Part shown: piece by piece, positions 15,695 to 23,874 of the stretch
Layout of the letters: each line of letters begins with the position of its first letter
How positions within the stretch are numbered: position 1 is the stretch's first letter
Assembly: GCA_044227705.1 (NCBI GenBank)
Contig: JBGAWE010000030.1
Location: 1 to 28,199 of the forward strand
Source of the DNA: JANOQP01 sp044227705
Lineage (GTDB): Bacteria; Bacteroidota; Bacteroidia; Chitinophagales; Saprospiraceae
Direction: 5' to 3'
DNA: 28,199 nucleotides
Notes under the pieces: generated by a model
Database searches by the model: none
Told to the model about the DNA's origin: nothing
What the model saw: only the letters and a program-made list of their open reading frames with translations
Position numbers and translations under genes: made by a program

Positions 15695-17122
15695 ATGAAG
15701 GAGAATTTGCGCCTTTTCGCCGTCGGTGTTTTGAGCGCGGCGCTGGCCGTCGGCGGCTATCGTTTCCTTGAAGAACCGAGCAATCGGATGGGCTTTGACG
15801 AGAGCGGAAACGTCCGTTTCACGCACTTCACCGACGCGCTTTTGAAAGGCCGGGCGACTCCCTTTGCGGGCAGCGCGCCGACCAATTTCACCAACGCCGC
15901 AGAGGCCTCGACCCCGGCGGTCGTCAACATAAAAGCCCTTTTGGAGACGAACGGCGGCTTCTTCGGTGGCGGAACTGTGCAGGGTTCGAGCGGCTCGGGG
16001 GTCATTGTCTCGCCCGACGGCCTCATCGTGACAAACCACCACGTTGTCGAGAAGTCGAAGGACATCAAGGTGACGCTCAACGACCACCGCGAGTACAAGG
16101 CCCAAATCATCGGGAGCGACCCGTCGACGGACATCGCCCTGTTGAAAATCGAGCAGACGCGGCTGCCTTTTATGGTTTTTGGAAACTCCGATTCCGTTCG
16201 GGTCGGCGAATGGGTCCTCGCTGTCGGCAACCCGTTCAACCTCGAAAGCACCGTGACGGCGGGCATCATCTCGGCCAAAGGCCGCAACATCAACATCCTC
16301 ACTGGCACGACCTCCATCGAGAGCTTTTTACAGACCGATGCGGCCGTCAACCCCGGCAACTCGGGCGGCGCGCTTGTCAACACCGCCGGCGAGCTTATCG
16401 GGATAAACACCGCAATCATCACAGAATCAGGCAATTACGAGGGCTATTCGTTTGCCATCCCGTCCAATTTGGCCCAAAAAATCGTCCGCGACCTGAAGGA
16501 GTTCGGCTTCGTCCAGCGGGCCTTCCTCGGCGTCGGCATTCAGGACGTGAATAGCGACATCGCCAAAGAACTCGGCCTCCCGGCACCAGAGGGCGTCTAC
16601 CTCAACATGGTCTCCCGCAACGGCGGCGGCGACGAAGCGGGACTCCGGACGGGCGACGTCATCCTTGAAATCGAGAGCGTCCGCACCCGAAGCTCGGCGG
16701 AGATGGAGGAAATCATCGGCCGGAAGCGGCCGGGCGACCAGATAAGCGTTCAGTTTTGGCGAGAGGGCAAGCGTCGGACAGCCCGCGCCACCCTCAAAAA
16801 CGCGAGCAACGCTCCCGAACTGGTCACCATCACCGGCAATGAACTGGAGGACGAGATTGGCATTGAGGTGCGCGAACTGACGGCTGCGGAGAAAAAGCGA
16901 CTCAAGTTGCAGGGCGCGCTCGTCACCTCGATATCGCGCGGCTCCATCTGTTGGAAGGCGAACATGGAACCGAACTACGTCATCACCTCTGTCAACGGGC
17001 TGCGCATCCAGTCGGCGGCGGAGGCCATCGAAGCCATTCTCAACGCGCACGGCTTTGTATCGCTCGACGGGTATTACGAGGGGTACCGGGAGCTTTACAG
17101 CTATGAGTTTCGGAAGAAGTAA
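15695..17122 (+). CDS. HtrA/Deg-type periplasmic serine protease with PDZ domains
   Basis: A 475-aa protein (ATG 15695; ATG 15671 would add eight residues, MFQNQFFA). The N-terminus MKENLRLFAVGVLSAALAVG is a signal or anchor. The trypsin-like domain (about residues 65-275) has a complete triad: H116 in TNHHVVE, D146 in STDIALLKI, S223 in NPGNSGG. A first PDZ domain follows (about 275-370; RAFLGVGIQDVNSDIA, GLRTGDVILEIES). A second, more divergent PDZ-like region ends the protein (about 390-475; GALVTSISRGSICWKA, NYVITSVNGLRIQSA). Deg proteases degrade or refold damaged envelope proteins. The promoter region is shared with dapF. Confidence 0.93.
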   Translation: MKENLRLFAVGVLSAALAVGGYRFLEEPSNRMGFDESGNVRFTHFTDALLKGRATPFAGSAPTNFTNAAEASTPAVVNIKALLETNGGFFGGGTVQGSSGSGVIVSPDGLIVTNHHVVEKSKDIKVTLNDHREYKAQIIGSDPSTDIALLKIEQTRLPFMVFGNSDSVRVGEWVLAVGNPFNLESTVTAGIISAKGRNINILTGTTSIESFLQTDAAVNPGNSGGALVNTAGELIGINTAIITESGNYEGYSFAIPSNLAQKIVRDLKEFGFVQRAFLGVGIQDVNSDIAKELGLPAPEGVYLNMVSRNGGGDEAGLRTGDVILEIESVRTRSSAEMEEIIGRKRPGDQISVQFWREGKRRTARATLKNASNAPELVTITGNELEDEIGIEVRELTAAEKKRLKLQGALVTSISRGSICWKANMEPNYVITSVNGLRIQSAAEAIEAILNAHGFVSLDGYYEGYRELYSYEFRKK

Positions 17123-17176
17123 AGCGAGTGGGTTTCGGCTATTTTCGCCCGGTTTTCCATCAAAACTTGACTGAAA

Positions 17177-17929
17177 ATGACCTTTCTCGCCAACTTCCCC
17201 CTTTTTCCGTTCTTTTTCATGGCCGCTGCGGCGGTTGCGGTTTTCTCCTTGATGAAATACCGCTTGGGCGTTTGGAAGGCTCGCCGCCGGGGCGTGATGG
17301 AGGCCATCGCCACCGCCAAGAACCTCCGTCCGCTCGGCGATGCCGCACCCGATTTGGCGGTCGAGCTGAAAGAATTCGACCTGTTCGACCGGCTCGATTT
17401 GTTCAAAAGAAGCCGCGTCTCGGACGTCCTCCAGGCCTCCGTCGGCTTCACCGATGTGTTCCTTTTCGACTACACCTATGTCGTCTCAGCGGGGAATACC
17501 TCTAAGCGCGTCAGCCAGACGGTCTTCTTTGCAAAGGACCGGCGGTGGTCGCTGCCCAACTTCAAGTTGAAACCGGAGGGGTGGTGGCATAAAATCCAGC
17601 AACTATTTGGAAAGAAGGACATCAACTTCTCTGAAAACCCCGATTTCAATGAGAAATGGTGGCTAACGGGCGAGTTTGAGGCGATGATTCGAGAGAGCTT
17701 CAGCCCGGAGGTGCGCCACTTCTTCGAGGAAAACCCTCCCATGACGGTCGAGGGGAACAACTTCTACCTCGTGGCCTACAAGCCGAAAAAGGTGCTCGAC
17801 GAGAAGGAGGGCGCGGCGTTTTATGAAAGGTGCGTCCAGCTGATGCAGCTCTTGCAGACGAAGGAGCAGCAGGAGGAACTTTTGAGACTGGCGGAAATCA
17901 AGTTGCCGGAGACCCAAAGGGCGGGTTGA
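17177..17929 (+). CDS. Conserved-looking unknown protein with N-terminal membrane anchor
   Basis: A 250-aa protein starting at ATG 17177, 54 bases after the protease stop and on the same strand. Residues 4-26 form one hydrophobic segment (FLANFPLFPFFFMAAAAVAV), followed by a positively charged turn (KYRLGVWKARRRG), so it is probably anchored with the body in the cytoplasm. The body has aromatic-rich beta-type stretches (VFLFDYTYVVSAGNTS, SQTVFFAKDRRWSLPNFKL, NNFYLVAYKPKKV) and a C-terminal helix rich in Gln/Glu/Leu. I do not recognise a named family and see no catalytic motif. Co-transcription with the htrA-like gene is possible. Confidence 0.75.
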   Translation: MTFLANFPLFPFFFMAAAAVAVFSLMKYRLGVWKARRRGVMEAIATAKNLRPLGDAAPDLAVELKEFDLFDRLDLFKRSRVSDVLQASVGFTDVFLFDYTYVVSAGNTSKRVSQTVFFAKDRRWSLPNFKLKPEGWWHKIQQLFGKKDINFSENPDFNEKWWLTGEFEAMIRESFSPEVRHFFEENPPMTVEGNNFYLVAYKPKKVLDEKEGAAFYERCVQLMQLLQTKEQQEELLRLAEIKLPETQRAG

Positions 17930-17930
17930 G

Positions 17931-18410
17931 TCACCCCTTTTTCTTTTTGAAGGACCATGTTACCGAGAAGCGCGAGACCAACTCGCCGCCCTCCCGAAGT
18001 CGTGCTTCGCTGGTCAAAGTGACGGTCTGCCCCTCGCCTGTATCGACGGCTTTTTGGACGGCGGCCCGTACTTTCTCTCCATCCTCGCAGGTGAAAAGGG
18101 CGAAACCTGCCACCTTTTTGAAAAACTCCGCCCGCGCCTCCACGACGAGCATCGAAACCGCTGGCTGGCTATCGAGCGCGGCGAGGGCCAAGACGCCGGT
18201 ACTCAATTCCGCCGCGCCCATTTGGGCTGAGAAGTAGGTGGAGCGGAACGGGTTCTGCGTTCGCCAACCGAACGGCAATCCGATGACGCAGCGGCCCGAC
18301 GTGGCCTCGACTATTTTCACGCCCCAAAACCAGAGGCTGGGGAGCTTCCAAAACTTGTAGACATAAAAGAGGAGGGGGCTGCGGAGGCGGGCGAGCGTCT
18401 TGTTTTCCAT
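17931..18410 (-). CDS. DUF4442 hotdog-fold (thioesterase-like) protein
   Basis: A 159-aa protein from ATG 18410. It matches DUF4442, a hotdog-fold family related to PaaI/YiiD thioesterases: an N-terminal helix (LLFYVYKFWKLPSLWFWGVK), the stretch NPFRSTYFSAQMGAAELSTG that corresponds to the central hotdog helix, and a following beta sheet. Hotdog enzymes hydrolyse acyl-CoA thioesters, but DUF4442 proteins lack a firmly assigned substrate. The stop is separated by one base from the stop of the convergent upstream gene. It is divergent from sucC, whose start lies 102 bases away. Confidence 0.82.
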   Translation of the reverse strand: MENKTLARLRSPLLFYVYKFWKLPSLWFWGVKIVEATSGRCVIGLPFGWRTQNPFRSTYFSAQMGAAELSTGVLALAALDSQPAVSMLVVEARAEFFKKVAGFALFTCEDGEKVRAAVQKAVDTGEGQTVTLTSEARLREGGELVSRFSVTWSFKKKKG

Positions 18411-18512
18411 GCCGGTCGGTTGATGGGCGAAGGTGGAAAAATTTTGTCCAAAGCCTTGCCGCCCGCCGCGAGGTGTGCTTTTAGCTTCGCCCGAAATTTC
18501 CAGTCAAAAAGC

Positions 18513-19700
18513 ATGAATCTCCACGAATATCAGGGCAAGAACCTTTTGAAAAGCTTCGGCGTGAAAATCCAAGAAGGCTTCGTCGCCGAGAACGGCGCGG
18601 AGGCTCAGGCCGCCGCGGAGCGTCTCAAAGCCGAATTCAACTCCGGCTGGTGCGTCATCAAGGCGCAGGTCCACGCGGGCGGTCGCGGCAAGGGCGGCGG
18701 CGTGAAACTGGCTAAAAGCCCCGAGCAAGCGGCCGAAATCGCCTCGAACATGATTGGGATGCGCCTCGTCACGCCGCAGACCTCGGCCGAGGGGAAGCTC
18801 GTGCGGAAAGTCCTCGTCGCACAGGACGTCTATTACCCCGGCCCGTCGGAGACGAAGGAGTTTTACATCTCGGTTTTGACCGACCGCGAGACGAAGCGCA
18901 ACGTCATCATCTACTCGACAGAGGGCGGCATGGACATCGAAAAGGTGGCCGAGGAAACGCCGGAAAAAGTCCAGAAGGAATACGTCGACCCGCTGCTCGG
19001 GATGCGGCCTTTTCAGGCGAGCAAGATTGCGTTCAACCTCGGGCTGTCTGGAGCGGCTTTCAAGGGCATGGTTGATTTTGTACAGAAGCTATATGCTGCA
19101 TTTGTTGGAAGCGATGCGGCCCTTTTTGAAATCAATCCTTGTCTGAAAACCTCCGACGACCAAATTATTGCCGTCGACGGGAAGGTGACCATCGACGACA
19201 ATGCGCTCTTCCGCCATCCTGATTTGGAGGCGCAGCGCGACGTCAACGAGGAAGACCCGACCGACGTTGAGGCCCGCGAGTTCGACCTCAATTATGTCAA
19301 GCTCGACGGCAACGTCGGCTGCATGGTCAACGGTGCCGGGCTGGCGATGGCCACGATGGACATCATCAAAATCAGCGGCGGCGAACCGGCCAACTTCCTC
19401 GACGTGGGCGGCACGGCCAATGCCGAGCGCGTCGCCAACGCCTTCCGCATCATCTTGAAGGACCCGAACGTGAAGGCCATCTTGGTCAACATCTTCGGCG
19501 GCATCGTCCGCTGCGACCGAGTGGCGCAGGGCATCGTCGATGCATATCATCAAATCGGGGACATCCCCGTGCCCATCATCGTCCGGCTTCAAGGGACGAA
19601 CGCCGAAGACGGCAAGCGCATCATCGACGAGTCCGGTTTGAAGGTGATGGGCGCCGTCCAGTTGCAAGAGGCGGCCGACCTTGTGGCCAAGGTCATTTGA
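18513..19700 (+). CDS. sucC: Succinyl-CoA ligase (ADP/GDP-forming) beta subunit
   Basis: A 395-aa protein, close to the usual 385-400. It starts at ATG 18513 with the classic MNLHEYQGKNLLKSFGV; the open frame upstream to 18420 is not needed. The N-terminal ATP-grasp domain contains IKAQVHAGGRGKGGGVKL (about residues 50-67). The C-terminal CoA-ligase domain has NIFGGIVRCD (326-335) and the final GTNAEDGKRIIDESGL. With the alpha subunit (sucD, not in this window) it makes succinate and ATP or GTP from succinyl-CoA in the TCA cycle. A hairpin terminator begins 17 bases after the stop, so it appears to be transcribed alone. Confidence 0.95.
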   Translation: MNLHEYQGKNLLKSFGVKIQEGFVAENGAEAQAAAERLKAEFNSGWCVIKAQVHAGGRGKGGGVKLAKSPEQAAEIASNMIGMRLVTPQTSAEGKLVRKVLVAQDVYYPGPSETKEFYISVLTDRETKRNVIIYSTEGGMDIEKVAEETPEKVQKEYVDPLLGMRPFQASKIAFNLGLSGAAFKGMVDFVQKLYAAFVGSDAALFEINPCLKTSDDQIIAVDGKVTIDDNALFRHPDLEAQRDVNEEDPTDVEAREFDLNYVKLDGNVGCMVNGAGLAMATMDIIKISGGEPANFLDVGGTANAERVANAFRIILKDPNVKAILVNIFGGIVRCDRVAQGIVDAYHQIGDIPVPIIVRLQGTNAEDGKRIIDESGLKVMGAVQLQEAADLVAKVI

Positions 19701-19717
19701 CTGCCGCCGTCGCCGGA

Positions 19718-19752
19718 AAACGTCGGAAGGGTTTCAATCCCTTCCGACGTTT
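19718..19752 (+). terminator. Intrinsic-type terminator after sucC
   Basis: A perfect 14-bp inverted repeat, AAACGTCGGAAGGG (19718-19731) and its complement (19739-19752), with a 7-base loop (TTTCAAT), 17 bases after the sucC stop. The stem ends in TTT, but no longer T run follows. Confidence 0.72.
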
Positions 19753-19852
19753 GAAACCACCTTCCCAATAGGCATCCTTTTTGCCTCCCGCAATCAGTTC
19801 CCTCTCATCCCCGCGTCCCCTCTGTTTTTCACTAACAGACACAGCTCTTTTC

Positions 19853-22381
19853 ATGAGAAAACTGACCGCGTTCGCCGCCGGCATTCTGCTGGCTTTCCCT
19901 GTTTTCGGACAAAACCCGCAGCTCGAACCGCTGAAGGCCGCGATTGAAAAATCCAGCGACCCGGCCGAGAAGTGCGCCTTCGCCATCCAGCTCTCTGAGC
20001 AATCCCGCGCAGTCGGCAATTTGACGACTGCCTCAGATTTTGCCGAAAAGGCATTGGAATTCGCCAAAAAGTCGGGGAAAAAGGAGCTTCAGGCCAACGC
20101 CATCGACGAGCAGGGCCTTGTTCTTCAACAGAAAACCGACTACGAAGGGGCCATGCGCCTGTTCGTCGACGCGATGAAACTGCGCGACGAGGCGACCGAC
20201 CCCAAGGGGTTTTCCAAAAGCAAGAACCTCATCGGACGCCTCTTTTATTTGCAGGGCGACCTCTCCTCGGCAAAGCAGAACCTCGAGACCGCGCTCGAAA
20301 TCCGGCAGAACCAGAAGGACAAGTCGGCAGCCTCCGAGACGAACCAGTTTTTGGGCGACGTCTATCTCTCACAAAAGATTTTCGGGAAAGCTCAAGAGTA
20401 TTTCAAGCTCGCCCTCGAGGAGAAAATCGAGGCGGAGGACATCTCGGGCGCGGCCCAGATGGCGAGCTTCCTCGGAAAACTCTCCAACGAACTTGGCGAC
20501 GGCGACGGGGCACTCGTCTATTTCCGCCAGTCGCTCGACCTCAACCAGTCGAACGAGAACCTTCCGAAGATGGCCATCGATTTCACGAACATCACCGAGG
20601 CGCTGCTCCATCAGGGCAATTTCGATGAGGCGATTTCGACCTGCCAGACGGCGAAACGGATTGCCATTCAGGTGAAGGACAGTTTGCAACTCGCGGCTGG
20701 TTTCAAAAACGAGGGCCTCATTTTGGCCAAAAAGGGCGACAAAATCGCCGCTTCCGCCGCCTTCGACTCCTCGGGAATCATCCTCTCCGCCATTCCCGGC
20801 GTGACCGGGACCTCCGAAATCTGGCAGGCGACGGCGAACGGATACCGCGAAATCGGGCAACTCGACAAGGCCTTCCTCGCGCTCGTCAATTTCAACAAGT
20901 CGCGAGACGCGGTCTTCTCAAATGAAAAAAGCAAGGCGCTTTTGGAGCTGACGACCCGCTACGAGTCGGAGTTCGCGGCGGCGAAGCAGAAGCAGCAAAT
21001 TGAAAAACTGGAGACCGAAAAGGCCAACGCAACGAAGACCCGGCTCGGGCTGCTCGCGCTCATCGCCCTGGGCTGCGTGGCCATCTGGCTGCTCATCCGC
21101 ACGAACCGGATCGAGAAACGCGACAACGAGCTTTTGAAAGCCAAAAACGAGGAAATCGACGCGAAAAACGCCGAGCTTGACTTGAAGAACCAGAGCCTCG
21201 ACGTGCTGAACTCGAAGCTCGTCAACGAAATCGCGGAGCGGGAGAACACGGAGAAGACCTCTTTTGCCCGCGAAAAATTCCTCGCCCGCGTCAGCCAAGA
21301 GATGCGCACGCCGATGAACAACATCCTCGGCCTCTCGCGCGAGCTGCTCGAAAACAAGCCTCGCCCCGAGCAGGCGGACGCGCTACGCAACCTCCAGTTC
21401 ATGGCAAACTCGCTCGTCGTGTCGATAAACGACATGCTCGACTTCTCGAAAATCGAGACGGGAAAGCTGACGCTCGAATCGGTCGAGTTCGACCCGTCGA
21501 AGATTGTTTTTGATGTTGAGAACCGCTTCTTCCCGCAGTTGAAACAGAAGAACGTCTCGTTCAAGGTCGAGTACGACCCACAAATCCCAGCCAAATTGGT
21601 GGGCGATCCGACGCGGCTGAACCAGATCTTGACCAACCTCGTCGGCGCGTCGGCCAGCTCGACGGAGGCGGGCGAGGTCGCGCTGCAAATCGGCTTGCAG
21701 GAATTTTCGAGCAAAGAAGCTCTGCTGAAAGTCTCGCTGCGCGACACCGGCCGCGGCATCCCCGAGGCTGAACTCGACCGCGTTTTTCACCCGACGGCGG
21801 AACTGGAGGAGATTTTTGAGGAAAGCCACCCCGAAAACCTCGGCCTCGCCATGACGAAGCGGCTCGTTGACCTGCAAAACGGGCGACTCGAAGCCCGCTC
21901 GACGGAGGGCAACGGCTCGGCCTACTTGCTGTGGCTGCCCTTCCAGATGCCGATGAAAAAATCGGGCGGCCCCGTCGACCCACTGCGCAACTTCGAGCGG
22001 ATGGCCGGCAAGCGTGTACTTCTCGTCGAGGACAACAAGATAAACCAGCTCGTCGTCGCCAAGATGCTGGCGAAGGCGGGCATGATGGTCACGACGGCCG
22101 ACGACGGCCTAATCGCCCTCGAAAAATTCGAGGCGGGCACCTTCGACCTTGTACTGATGGACATCCAGATGCCGAACATGGACGGCTACCGCGCCACCGC
22201 CGAGATGCGGAAAACCTCCCGGCCCGAGCACCGCTCCATCCCCATCATCGCGCTGACGGCCTCGGCCTATCTGACCGACCGAGACAAGGCGAGCCTTTTT
22301 CAGATGAACGACCATATCGGGAAGCCCTTCTCGCCGGAGGAGCTGATGGACAAGGTTGCGGCCTGCCTCGCCGCTGCGTGA
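19853..22381 (+). CDS. Hybrid sensor histidine kinase-like protein lacking the phospho-accepting His
   Basis: An 842-aa protein from ATG 19853 (signal peptide MRKLTAFAAGILLAFPVFGQ); the frame upstream to 19781 lies in the region after the sucC terminator. A periplasmic TPR sensor (about residues 25-385) leads to one membrane helix (about 397-418) and a coiled coil. Next is a HisKA-like helix whose H-box reads FLARVSQEMRTPMNNILGL, so the phosphorylated His is Gln482. The HATPase domain keeps the G1 motif DTGRGIP (D631) but has Ala599 where the N-box Mg-binding Asn should be (NLVGASASSTEAG), and its G2 loop is reduced to ENLGLAM. The C-terminal receiver looks intact: LLVEDN, D770 in LMDIQMPNMDG, ALTASA, K824 in GKPF. 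It is therefore probably a pseudokinase whose receiver is phosphorylated by another kinase, or a scaffold. Confidence 0.9.
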   Translation: MRKLTAFAAGILLAFPVFGQNPQLEPLKAAIEKSSDPAEKCAFAIQLSEQSRAVGNLTTASDFAEKALEFAKKSGKKELQANAIDEQGLVLQQKTDYEGAMRLFVDAMKLRDEATDPKGFSKSKNLIGRLFYLQGDLSSAKQNLETALEIRQNQKDKSAASETNQFLGDVYLSQKIFGKAQEYFKLALEEKIEAEDISGAAQMASFLGKLSNELGDGDGALVYFRQSLDLNQSNENLPKMAIDFTNITEALLHQGNFDEAISTCQTAKRIAIQVKDSLQLAAGFKNEGLILAKKGDKIAASAAFDSSGIILSAIPGVTGTSEIWQATANGYREIGQLDKAFLALVNFNKSRDAVFSNEKSKALLELTTRYESEFAAAKQKQQIEKLETEKANATKTRLGLLALIALGCVAIWLLIRTNRIEKRDNELLKAKNEEIDAKNAELDLKNQSLDVLNSKLVNEIAERENTEKTSFAREKFLARVSQEMRTPMNNILGLSRELLENKPRPEQADALRNLQFMANSLVVSINDMLDFSKIETGKLTLESVEFDPSKIVFDVENRFFPQLKQKNVSFKVEYDPQIPAKLVGDPTRLNQILTNLVGASASSTEAGEVALQIGLQEFSSKEALLKVSLRDTGRGIPEAELDRVFHPTAELEEIFEESHPENLGLAMTKRLVDLQNGRLEARSTEGNGSAYLLWLPFQMPMKKSGGPVDPLRNFERMAGKRVLLVEDNKINQLVVAKMLAKAGMMVTTADDGLIALEKFEAGTFDLVLMDIQMPNMDGYRATAEMRKTSRPEHRSIPIIALTASAYLTDRDKASLFQMNDHIGKPFSPEELMDKVAACLAAA

Positions 22382-22417
22382 CCTAAAACAAGTCGTTGAT
22401 TTCCAATTGTTTAAGAA

Positions 22418-22451
22418 AAACGGGCCTGGCCGCTGTTGGCCATGCCCGTTT
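22418..22451 (+). terminator. Intrinsic-type terminator after the hybrid kinase gene
   Basis: Arms 22418-22431 (AAACGGGCCTGGCC) and 22438-22451 pair over 14 positions with one mismatch and a 6-base loop. The right arm ends in TTT and is followed by GATTTTG. It lies 37 bases after the kinase stop and 44 bases before the fucosidase start, so it separates the two transcripts. Confidence 0.72.
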
Positions 22452-22494
22452 GATTTTGAAAGATTTGGGCGGGCCGAAACCGAACGGCTTTTTT

Positions 22495-23613
22495 ATGAAA
22501 CCAACCTTGCTCGCCGCCTTACTGGCCATCCTCCTTTTTAATAAAACCATCGCCCAAAACCCCGCCCGCCCGACCGCCGCTCAAACTGAGTGGCACGAGA
22601 CGGCTTTTTGCCTGTTCGTCCATTTCGGCCCGAACACCTTCACCGACCGCGAGTGGGGCCTAGGCGACGAGCCGGAGACGGTCTTCAACCCAACCAGCCT
22701 CGACTGCGACCAATGGTGCCGCGTGGCCAAATCGGCGGGCGCAAGGGGCATCGTCATCACGGCGAAGCACCACGACGGGTTTTGCCTCTGGCCGTCGAAA
22801 TTCAGCAAACACACGGTTCGGGAAAGCCCGTGGCGCGGTGGCCAGGGCGACGTCCTCGCCGAACTGGCCGCCGCCTGTCGTCGCAACGGGTTGAAACTCG
22901 GATTCTATTTGAGTCCATGGGACAGAAACCACCCGCTCTACGGAACGCCCGAGTACAATGACGTCTATCTCGGCATGATGCGCGAATTGATGACGGGCTA
23001 CGGCGACCTCTTTGAGTTTTGGTGGGACGGTGCCTGCGGCGAGGGGCCAAACGGCAAACGGCAAGTCTACGACTTCAAATCATGGGAGCGCGAGGCGGCC
23101 CGCCTCCAACCTAACGCCTTGATTTTCAGCGACATAGGCCCCGGCTGCCGCTGGGCAGGCAACGAAAACGGAACCGTCGCCGACTCGAACTGGTGCGCCA
23201 TCGACACCGCTGGCTTTGGACGCGGCGCGACTGGGCCTCCCTCCGAAAGGCTGCAACATGGGCAAGCCGACGGCCCCGTCTGGATTCCCGCCGAGTGCGA
23301 CGTGAGCATCCGGCCGGGCTGGTTTTTCCATGAAAAGGAGACGGCACTGGTCAAGTCGCCCGAGCAGCTTTGCGACATCTGGCTGAAAAGCGTCGGGCGC
23401 AACGCGAACCTGATTTTGAACGTCCCGCCCGGCCCGGACGGGCGGATTTGCGGCGACTCGCTGTCTTATTTATTTCGGCCAGATGGTGGCGAGCGTTTTT
23501 TCAAAAAACTTAGCCCTCGGCAACGGAAAGAAAACCGGCTTGCCCGCTTTGACCGACGGCAACTGGCGGACTTTCGACCTAATCCCCGACGGGAAAAAAT
23601 TGCCGGCCTATGA
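22495..23613 (+). CDS. Alpha-L-fucosidase (GH29), catalytic part, 3' end frameshifted
   Basis: From ATG 22495 a signal peptide (MKPTLLAALLAILLFNKTIA then Q) leads into a GH29 catalytic domain: FVHFGPNTFTDREWG, TAKHHDGFCLWPSKFS, LGFYLSPWDRNHPLYG, and the nucleophile region FEFWWDGACGEG with D178. Further motifs are SDIGPGCRWAGNENG and NANLILNVPPGPDGRI. GH29 enzymes release alpha-L-fucose from glycans, here in the periplasm or outside the cell. After DGRI the frame loses family similarity; the last 40 or so residues are an artefact of a frameshift near 23455-23482. The expected continuation is found one base forward, in the next entry. Without the shift the product would be about 457 aa. The catalytic domain itself is complete apart from its last strands. 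Confidence 0.88.
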   Translation: MKPTLLAALLAILLFNKTIAQNPARPTAAQTEWHETAFCLFVHFGPNTFTDREWGLGDEPETVFNPTSLDCDQWCRVAKSAGARGIVITAKHHDGFCLWPSKFSKHTVRESPWRGGQGDVLAELAAACRRNGLKLGFYLSPWDRNHPLYGTPEYNDVYLGMMRELMTGYGDLFEFWWDGACGEGPNGKRQVYDFKSWEREAARLQPNALIFSDIGPGCRWAGNENGTVADSNWCAIDTAGFGRGATGPPSERLQHGQADGPVWIPAECDVSIRPGWFFHEKETALVKSPEQLCDIWLKSVGRNANLILNVPPGPDGRICGDSLSYLFRPDGGERFFKKLSPRQRKENRLARFDRRQLADFRPNPRREKIAGL

Positions 23614-23866
23614 AATTGACTTGGGCAAAAAGACCTCAGTCCGATCCATCCGATTGCAAGAAGCCGTTGAGTATGGGCAGCAAATCTCCGGCTTCCGCGT
23701 CGAGTTTTATTCCAAAAAGAGAGGCTGGCAAGAGGTCGCGCGGGGAAGCACGGTCGGGTTCAGGAAGATTGTCTTTTTTGAAAAACCGATGAAAACCCAG
23801 CGGCTGCGCGTGGTTTTGACCGAAAGCCTGTTGAATGCGAGATTGTGCGAAATCGCAGTGTTTTGA
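23483..23866 (+). CDS. Frameshifted C-terminal part of the GH29 protein (F5/8-type beta-sandwich)
   Basis: An open frame of 127 codons from ATG 23483 that overlaps the fucosidase frame, offset by one base. Its first residues (MVASVFSKNLALGNGKKT) look like the usual end of the GH29 barrel helix followed by the linker. The rest (LTDGNWRTFDLIP, YEIDLGKKTSVRSIRLQEAV, ISGFRVEFYSKKRGWQEVAR, QRLRVVLTES) resembles the discoidin (F5/8 type C) carbohydrate-binding sandwich often fused to GH29 enzymes. It is almost certainly the tail of the upstream gene and not a gene of its own. Either the gene is broken or one base is wrong in the sequence. Confidence 0.75.
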   Translation: MVASVFSKNLALGNGKKTGLPALTDGNWRTFDLIPDGKKLPAYEIDLGKKTSVRSIRLQEAVEYGQQISGFRVEFYSKKRGWQEVARGSTVGFRKIVFFEKPMKTQRLRVVLTESLLNARLCEIAVF

Positions 23867-23874
23867 GCCAAAAA

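Noticed and set aside
23455..23510. Programmed ribosomal frameshift in the fucosidase gene
   Set aside because: The T/A-rich stretch has no classic slippery heptamer or clear downstream structure, and the change needed is +1. Mutation or sequence error is simpler.
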